Shown: in pieces, positions 56,944 to 64,000 of the stretch
Layout of the letters: the number at the start of each line of letters is the position of its first letter
How positions within the stretch are numbered: the first letter of the stretch is position 1
Source of the DNA: Branchiostoma floridae
Lineage: Eukaryota; Chordata; Leptocardii; Amphioxiformes; Branchiostomatidae
Length of the DNA stretch: 64,000 bases
Assembly (NCBI RefSeq): GCF_000003815.2
Contig: NC_049981.1
Coordinates: forward strand, 18,812,585 to 18,876,584
Direction: 5' to 3'
Translations under genes and position numbers: made by a program
The notes under the pieces: generated by a model
What the model was told of the DNA's origin: nothing
Seen by the model: only the letters and a program-made list of their open reading frames with translations
Databases searched by the model: none

Positions 56944-57827
56944 GAAAATTCAACAGCCTGTGTCTAACACTAGGAACACACATCATTTCACAAGTTGTTT
57001 CACACCCATCATTCTATACTGATTCTCATGCTTCCTCACAATTGTGCTCCTGTATAACAAATTGTTGCATGGAAGTGCCTTTCTACTTGGACCCAATGCA
57101 CCTGACAGTAATTATTATCTGTTTGTAACCTCCTGTGCAAGGCTACAAAACCATGTAACATTACTTCACCTTTATTTATAATAGAGTATTTAGGGCTATC
57201 ATGATCACAGAGTATTTAGGGCTATCAAGTTGACAGAGGGAGATTTCAAATTGCAACATTTTGAACATATTGCACTTTGGAACCACCGGCCGTCAACGGA
57301 ATATCCCTAAATACGCTGTTTTTAGAAACGACGGATATAGGTTACCTCGGGAATAAAGGTCAATTGGCATTAACATTTTCCACTACCTATTCTGGCTCAT
57401 AATGTAGAAGTTCTTATATGTAGCATTCAGGTTCAGAATGTTATTCATAAGCTTTGGGTTCCTTAACTCATACTTTTGGAATATGTGTTTTTAAATCATT
57501 GCTGTCGCTGAACCCCGTTTAGCACATTTCAATCAGGATTGATGTACAGGCTGTTACATTGACTAGATATTCTATTATTTAATAGATGATGAGCATTAGC
57601 TTGTCATGTACTTGTAGTAACTTAAACATAGATTTTGGTTTATTGCAAGTCAAGTCAAGTCAAGTTAGTAATTTGGTTCTCAGTCATTGTAGAGACATTG
57701 TCTTGGTTGGTTAAACTTCTTGTTGCCAAGTTAACACTAATCATCAGTGTAATATTCCATGCCATCAAGTAATAACATATGTTTATATTCAACATATGTT
57801 CAACAGCCCTATACAAGTACCTTTGCC

Positions 57828-57833
57828 AATAAA
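57828..57833 (+). terminator. polyadenylation signal AATAAA (proximal candidate)
   Basis: Canonical hexamer about 1.3 kb after the stop, followed within about 15 bp by GATGGTCAATG. A distal alternative is at 58012-58017. Choice between them needs transcript data. Confidence 0.5.
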
Positions 57834-57850
57834 GATGGTCAATGAAGCCC

Positions 57851-58203
57851 TCAGAAACATGCACATTCAGTTTATTTCCAGTGACAAGACTTTAATAGAA
57901 TCAGTTAATGTACTGGTGCAATAATATTGAACATGTTGAGTGAATGATTACACCATCATAGAAATCATGTTAAAAATAGTTTACTTTTGACTTTATCATC
58001 ATACAATATGAAATAAAATCAAGTGTATTCTAAATCTCAACAAGAAACTTGGCAATTGAAATTAGTGTAAAAATCGCCATGGATCAAAAGCGCCACATAG
58101 CGGTGAAAAATAATAATGCAACACAAGTGCCACGGCTAACTTATACTGCAGTGTTCCAATTGACCGCTAGAAAGCGCTTTTTAGCTGTGTACTGGTACTA
58201 ATA
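57851..58203. other. intergenic, no feature recognised
   Basis: AT-rich sequence after the presumed ZCCHC7 cleavage site with one further AATAAA (58012). No gene, repeat or motif cluster stands out. Confidence 0.6.
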
Positions 58204-59026
58204 GTAACGGGGGCCGCCCTAAGATGCCCCCCTTTTTCACGCTCGAACTCACGGCGCTCCATCACTAGTTGCCAAAGAGTGGTCAAGTTTTGATCAAAGA
58301 ATTTTTAACACATTCATCTAGAGACCATACTTGAATAAGGGAGACATCCATACTGTTCATGAACCCTTCACCCTCCGCGTTACAACTGGAAAACACCGAG
58401 GACGTTATCCTGAATATAAATTCCGATTTTGAGCCGCGTTAAACAGTGCGCCCTAACTTGTCCCGCTTTTGGAATTTGCTCTCTTCGGAAGCTGGTGACC
58501 AATTTAGACAAACATAAATAAAAATTCTAATTTTATGATATATTAGCTTTCTTTTGACAGTAGAATTGTGATTGTGTGTGCTTCTTGTCTCCCGCGAGGA
58601 GGGCTAAATCATTCACAATCCAGGTCATGTTTTTTTTTCTATGGCCGGTCTTCTACTCAACAAACATTTGAAGACCAATATTTGTAGTGTTTTGTGAAGC
58701 TTTGTTCCTTATGTGTATGACAGTTGTGTGGCTGTTTTTTATTGGTTGTTTATTTATGGCCACGAGCCACCAATACCTAGTAACAGGTGACCACAGTGAT
58801 TCGGCAGTACCAACATTATTGTGAAAATTATGTCTTCAAAAAAAGGGGGAAGTTAACGTGTAAAAAAATTTTAATAGAAAAAAAAGGTGTTTGTTTGGAC
58901 TTGGTTTATTCACCTTTCTAATCATCATAGTCAGTGGCAACAAACACGGCGTACTTATGCATAATAAGATCAGCAAAAAATCTGGGCATCTTAGGACAGG
59001 GGGCATCTTAGGGCGGCCCCCGTTAC
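58204..59026. mobile_element. TA-flanked TIR element with 28-bp perfect inverted repeats
   Basis: The 28-base termini at 58204-58231 and 58999-59026 are exact reverse complements (left end GTAACGGGGGCCGCCCTAAG). Both carry TA two bases in, so the element proper probably starts ACGGGGGCC with a TA target duplication, as in Tc1/mariner-type elements. The interior (about 770 bp) is AT-rich with no transposase frame. Perfect termini suggest recent activity. Confidence 0.88.
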
Positions 59027-60166
59027 ATTGTCACTTTGCTGATTGCACGTGTACACAAAAGAATATTAAGTCGCCAACAAGGAAAAAAAAAAGAAGTAAC
59101 TACATCGGGTTGAACAATGTTTTTATCTGTTTATATATACTTAGTCAGTGTGTTTATGGGAAGTTGATGTGTGTAGCTAAGAGCTACGTTCTATTAAAGG
59201 TCTGGAAATAAACTCAGGAGACAAAGAGTCAACATGACACATCATTGTTAAAGGACGAAATAAAAAGTGTATTTTTCTTTTTTGGTAAACTTTATATAAT
59301 ATTGAAGAAACGTATTGATAAGAGCAGAACACTTTAATAAAGGGCAGTGTTGAGGAAACGCGTAGGTGACGTCAGACATCGATCCTGTCAATCAAAACTG
59401 GAGGGGCATCACGGGTAAGGCATCAGGGATGACGAGTCAGTATATCATCGTCAGGTTTAGGGCTGGGTCCAGAAAAACCGGACCTGAAAAAAATCGGTGA
59501 ACCGGATGTTGGACCTATTGGAAAATGAACAGATTATCTGATCAGGCATTCACGCGTTTGGGGGCTTACCAGTCGAGGAAAACAACGAGGGCGAAGTAGG
59601 TTAGAGTCTATAGTCATTTCTACCAAGTTTTACGGTCAATCATACAAAGGCAGTTAACCTTGTAGGATGTCAAAACGTCAATGGGAGTCGAATACTCCAC
59701 AAAACAGATTTCTTTGTAACGAAATTGACCATTGTTTTGAGTATCGTCCATTCACAAGTTTTCACATACTGTATCAGGATTAGGTCCAGGTCCGGACCTG
59801 AACCTATCCTCTGGACCGGACCTGGACCTGAATTTTCTGTACCGGTACCCACCCCTACTGTATGTACAATGTGAGGTTTCGGCCTCAACTTGTGGGAAGG
59901 TACGAGGTTTGTTTTGATTAATTTGTTCGGCTGACTACAACATGAAAGTGATTAGGAGACTTGTCAGTCACTATTATCTGTACATGTGTTGCTATCATTG
60001 AACAAAAAAAGTCAACGTGTCTGGTGAGACACTGGGCTATTATTAAACCGTCCCTGTCTTTACGTGCGATTTTGCTGTTGCTGTATTTCATTGTTCTCAT
60101 TGATGTATTACTCCGAGTGGCCTAAAAGAGATCCGAGCTAAAGAAATAAACGACTGCATGGACACG
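59027..60166. other. intergenic; one CRE-like site, otherwise no gene
   Basis: Contains a full TGACGTCA palindrome at 59367-59374 in a GC-richer stretch (about 59340-59450) and the small GGTCC-rich element described separately. No coding exon with splice context is seen. Confidence 0.5.
59456..59860. repeat. possible short element rich in CCGGACCTG motifs
   Basis: Starts TTTAGGGCTGGGTCC and ends GGTACCCACCCCTACTG, which are imperfect inverted repeats of each other. Next to the ends are repeated ACCGGACCTG / CAGGTCCGG motifs (near 59478 and 59789-59830). It looks like a decayed TIR element with a minisatellite at its right end. Confidence 0.45.
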
Positions 60167-60460
60167 TTTTTGGCGGTGAGAAATTGGAGGTTAGATGTGG
60201 TTAACTTTAAACACCCATAACTCGCCAACCACGCACGCAATCTGAAAACGGATTTCAGTAGACAATTCCATAGGAAGAGACCTATCCAATGATAGCATGG
60301 TTTCCCAATTTTAAACACTTTTTCAAAAAATCCAAATTTTAAGTTGAGGTTAGATGTGGTTAACTTTAAACACCCTTAACTCGCCAACCACGCACGCAAT
60401 CTGAAAACGGATTTCAGCATACAATTCCCTACCAAGAGACCTATCCAACTAGAAAGGCCG
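60167..60460 (+). repeat. tandem duplication, period 159 bp
   Basis: A unit containing GTTAGATGTGGTTAACTTTA, CGCCAACCACGCACGCAATC and AGACCTATCCAA occurs at about 60189 and again 159 bp later at about 60348. Close similarity with a few substitutions. No function evident. Confidence 0.85.
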
Positions 60461-60940
60461 ACATTTGCTTGGGTGCAAATACAGCATATTTCAGCCATAC
60501 CCATTCCCACGCAACATTGGACTGTTCCAAGTCACCCCTGCGCAATAATGGAACAATTTGACTGTAAGTTATCCCCAAAAGAGAACTAATATTGTGAATT
60601 GATTCCAGGTCAAAACAGAGCTTGCTCAATATGCACCGGGCCCATATGGAAGAATATAATCTTCCACAGGAGCCCCTATGCATAACTAATTGTTTTTTTA
60701 GAATCGCGGCAGCTCCTATTTTTCCGAAAGTAAAAAAAAAAAAAACACAGCATCTTCCATTCAGAAGATTTTCATCATGAAATTACATGAAGCCATTCAA
60801 CAATTTCCAGTACGATAACTGGGTCCAAGTACCGTTATCAGCTCCTAGTGATGTGGATACATTTATCATTGCAGTGAACTTTTCTTTTATTCAAGTATGG
60901 CATGCGCTTTAATAATTATCATGCAGGTGCAGGTACTGTG

Positions 60941-61147
60941 TACTCTCCAAGCTGAGGTTAGGCTCCGGCTGTTTTTTAACGTTTTTTTAGTCTTTTCATC
61001 GGGCTTTCTATTTTCTTTTATATCTTACTGTGTCAAAACCTACTGGCTGGCGTACTTCAAGAAAAATGACAAAATAGAAAGCCCGATAAAAACGACTAAA
61101 AAAACGTTTTAAAAAACAGCCAGAGCCTAACCTCTGCTTGGAGAGTA
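60941..61147. mobile_element. TA-flanked foldback element
   Basis: Arms of about 75-80 bp: the left arm starts CTCTCCAAGC after TA (60941-60942), and the right arm ends GCTTGGAGAG before TA (61146-61147). They surround about 50 bp of loop. Arms share GAGGTTAGGCTC, GGCTGTTTTTTAA, CGTTTTTTTAGTC and ATCGGGCTTTCTATTTT in inverted order. TA flanks suggest a Tc1/mariner-type miniature element. Its transcript would form a long hairpin. Confidence 0.85.
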
Positions 61148-61772
61148 GGTACTGTATTTCTTTTCTGAAAAATTCCAGGACCAACAACTTAACTTGATGT
61201 GGCTTTATCTATATATTTCATTTCCTTCTTTGTTAAGTATATCCTCCTGCATACCTTTACTTTGTATGCAACAGCCAACGGGCGTAATCTTGTTGTGTTA
61301 GTGTTATAATTTCCTGCTTGTAGCGTGCGAGACCCGGAGGATAGGAGTTTCTACCTTGTTCGAGGGTTTCTTTTCGGGGGTCAGTGGTGATACACTGGTA
61401 CTGGGAGTGTTTTATTGGGCTAAAACTCTGGCAGTTTAAAGTTACTTACAATTTGAATGTACAAAGTTTACGTAATGAAAAAAGCACTAGAAGTACCTAC
61501 ATTTGCTCGGGAAAAAATACATCACTTTTCTTTCCAGTACAGTGAGAGAAATGTTGCCACTATAGACATATGGCCACTATAGAAAAAATGCTGATCTATT
61601 GACAAAGAGCAATAAGTTACACATAATTTTAGTACCCATTGATCTTTATTCATACAAAAATTGCACATGTAAGCCAATTGTTTAGATTTACAGTTCAAAT
61701 AATTATTACGAGAAATATTGATGAGAAAATAATCAATTTCGCCACTGTCAAACCTACGTATCAAAACTAAAC
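61148..61772. other. intergenic, no feature recognised
   Basis: AT-rich sequence without repeats or protein-like frames I can name. Confidence 0.5.
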
Positions 61773-63121
61773 GCAAACTGGCCATTTTTCCCGCGTTTTC
61801 CGCCAAGTAACATTTTCTCAAATGTCTCAACTAACCCTACCAAAGTTAACTCTGCCGAAAATGATTGATATCGCCATGCGGAATGTTGATTAATTCAACG
61901 ACAAAGACTTGTATTCTAACGTTCAATGCATGCGTACCGTCCGCTACCTCTCAAATGACCCTGTCTGAACTCTAAGTCCTCGCAAACTACAATTTTAAAC
62001 CGGGCAAAGGGTGACACACACATGTATGGCCACTGTAAGGCTGTAATATGCATGTGTTTCTGTCTGTATATACGGCATTGGAAGCCAGCTTATGGATATT
62101 AATTAGCATTCGTCTTCCTTGGCGCTGATTGGCTGGCTCTTTAAATTCAATTAACTCTTGTTTAAGCCCAGACTGCGCAGGTGTGAGGGGTCACTGGAGT
62201 TCACGGCAGGAGGCCGACAAGAAAACCAATTTCTCCTCAGAAAAGTGCTGAAATTAAGCATTTTAAAGTAGTTTATGCCAAACATTTTACTTGGATCATT
62301 TTACCAACTATCTAATGCCTATCTACGCCAAATTTCAGGTCATTCCATTGTAATACCAGGTACAGTGGGCCAAAATATACCGTTTTGGTCAGAAGATAAC
62401 CTTTAAACATCAATAAAATCATTTTAGAGGCAGATATGAAAAAAATGCAAACTGGCAAATTTTTCCGTGTTTTCCGCCAAGTAACATTTACTCGATTGTC
62501 TCAACACACCCTACCAAAGTCAACTATGCCGAAAATGATTGATATTACCATGCGGAATGTTGGTTAATTCAACGACAAAGACTTGTATTCTAACGTTCAA
62601 TGCATGCGTACCGTCCGCTACCTCTCAAATGACCCTGTCTGAACTCCAAATCCTCGCAAACTACAATTTTAAACCGGGCAAAGGGTGACACACACATGTA
62701 TGGCCACTGTAAGGCTGTAATATGCATGTGTTTCTGTCTGTATATACGGCATTGGAAGCCAGCTTATGGATATTAATTAGCATTCGTTTTCCTCGGCGCT
62801 GATTGGCTGGCTCTTTAAATTCAATTAGCTATCGCGAAAGCCCAGGCTGCGCCGGTGTGTGGGGTCACTGCAGTTCACGGCAGGAGGCCGAAAGAAAACC
62901 AATTTCCCTTCAGAAAAGTGCTGAAATTAAGCATTTTAAAGTGTTTAATGCCAAAAATTTTACTTGGATCATTTTACCAACTATCTAATGCCTATCTACA
63001 CCAAATTTTAGGCCATTCCATTGTAAGACCAGGGTACAGTGGGGCAAAATACACCGTTTTGGTCAAAACATGACATTTTAACCTCAATAAAATCATTTTA
63101 AAGGCAGATATGAAAAAAATG
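61773..63121 (+). repeat. 674-bp tandem duplication
   Basis: Copy 1 is about 61773-62446 and copy 2 about 62447-63121, in direct orientation, each running from GCAAACTGG to GATATGAAAAAAATG. They are near-identical with scattered substitutions and small gaps. Each copy holds TATTAATTAGCATTCG, a GCTGATTGGCTGG inverted CCAAT box, TCTTTAAATTCAATTA and a G/C-rich stretch, so a promoter-like module is duplicated. The last quarter (CCAAATTTCAGGTCATTCC and on) looks like dispersed-repeat DNA that continues past copy 2. Confidence 0.9.
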
Positions 63122-63300
63122 AGAAAAACACCTAAGGGTATTGACCCACTCTACCCTTGTGCCAAATTTCAGATCATTCGGTCCAGGAACGGCGGAGATG
63201 AATCACTTTAAAGATTTGACAGGAGAAAGAAAGAAAGAAAGAAGAAAGAAACATTACGAATATAATATATTTCACCATACTATGTATGGCTGAAATATAA
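63122..63300 (+). repeat. repeat tail with (GAAA)n and terminal palindrome
   Basis: Continues the repeat at the end of the duplication: GCCAAATTTCAGATCATTCG, then a GAAAGAAAGAAA run (about 63226-63251). It ends in an inverted repeat TATATTTCACCATAC / GTATGGCTGAAATATA (63267-63299). A microsatellite followed by a terminal hairpin is the same layout as the right end of the element at 55353. Confidence 0.55.
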
Positions 63301-64000
63301 AAATCTGCATGATATTTTACGTAGCTTCATTATAATGACAATGAAGTTCATTGCACATTCCTGCCCCATTGGGGCTAAATGCAGCAAGTTACTTACAGAG
63401 ATAATGATAAGCTATGCTATGTCCTTCTTATATCTACGTTTTACATGCTTCTTCCCTCTTTTTAAAATAGGTGTAAACAAATTTACAGAGTTCTTCTATT
63501 ACATCTAAGCTAGTTGTTGACATTCGATATTTAAACAGGTCTTTCTTTGCTAGATATTTATTTCTGTTTTACAGGTGTAGAGTTAACAAAGGTATTACGT
63601 AAATACTTGTACAATGAACATTCTGGAGGAGTTCTGGTGTATCTACCCGCTTCAATCTGTAGAGGGTGATCACTGATTCTTAGTTTGGTCATGGCTCGAC
63701 GATAGCTAAAATTATAAACGCGCCCATGTAAACCACGCATTATAACATAGATTTCCATGGGAAGAAAAAAATCATCAATGAGACCTTAATTGGTTCAATC
63801 ATCGTTGAAAAATTTGAACTTCTTTTCAATGCGATATACCACCAAAGCCTAGTCTACTGTTGTGTGCTTGAACAGCCACTTCTGGTTACCTCGTATTCAC
63901 CAAACGGCGTCTGAGAAAAGATAACAACTGCAAACAATGAGACTGTGAACGCACAAAACTCAAAAGAAAATAACTTCAAAGTACGACATTCTTCTTTAGT
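63301..64000. other. intergenic, no feature recognised
   Basis: Mostly AT-rich sequence to the window end; no supported gene, repeat or motif cluster. Confidence 0.5.

Larger units (their letters stand above)
56525..57850 (+). other. ZCCHC7: ZCCHC7 3' UTR (end approximate)
   Basis: Runs from the stop to the first good polyadenylation signal after it, AATAAA at 57828-57833. It contains a 37-bp tandem duplication (56870-56943) and a 25-bp direct repeat around GAGTATTTAGGGCTATCA (about 57185-57222). The true end is inferred; a second AATAAA lies at 58012-58017. Confidence 0.6.

Noticed and set aside
58891-59211. 106-codon frame overlapping the right end of a TIR element
   Set aside because: It runs through the terminal inverted repeat into flanking DNA, so it is accidental. 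No transposase motif.
61773-63121. CRISPR-like or satellite array
   Set aside because: Only two long units with no short spaced repeats, in a eukaryotic genome. This is a plain tandem duplication.

Overview
This is a single-locus window from an animal nuclear genome, most likely a lancelet (amphioxus, Branchiostoma-like). The organism call is an inference. It rests on canonical GT/AG introns of up to about 13.7 kb, a deuterostome-like ZCCHC7 protein, frequent TACATGTA-type motifs, and many short terminal-inverted-repeat (TIR) elements and decayed non-LTR fragments. There is no sign of a prokaryotic, viral or organellar origin.

The only protein-coding gene I can support is a plus-strand orthologue of ZCCHC7 (Air1/Air2), the zinc-knuckle RNA-binding subunit of the nuclear TRAMP RNA-surveillance complex. 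I assembled eight coding exons by hand: 631-1258, 10655-10704, 18499-18615, 27281-27454, 40359-40394, 54107-54199, 55913-56018 and 56214-56524. All junctions are in phase and give a complete 1,515-nt reading frame (504 residues plus stop). The protein has an acidic N-terminus, five CCHC zinc knuckles, a WRQY linker between knuckles 4 and 5, and a basic C-terminus. Two of the exons are very short (50 and 36 nt) and sit between introns of 8-14 kb.

Introns 1-5 (about 52 kb) are much longer than introns 6 and 7 (1.7 kb and 195 bp). They contain many GC-richer, homeodomain-motif-rich blocks that look like regulatory elements rather than ordinary intron. In vertebrates ZCCHC7 lies head-to-head with PAX5, and distal PAX5 regulatory DNA maps in and around it. 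I therefore propose that this gene is a bystander in a Pax2/5/8 regulatory block, with Pax2/5/8 predicted upstream of base 1. That is the most interesting hypothesis here, and the window alone cannot prove it.

The rest is mobile and repeat DNA. There are two copies of a roughly 0.5-kb TIR element with perfect 5-bp target duplications, and four short TIR or foldback elements, three flanked by TA. One TIR element has a core of interstitial telomeric repeats. One scattered repeat family has five members, all in plus orientation. There are two LINE 3' fragments, one tRNA-derived SINE, and several local tandem duplications. The largest is a 674-bp duplication downstream of the gene. From about 57.85 kb to the right end the DNA is intergenic, repeat-rich and without a recognisable gene.
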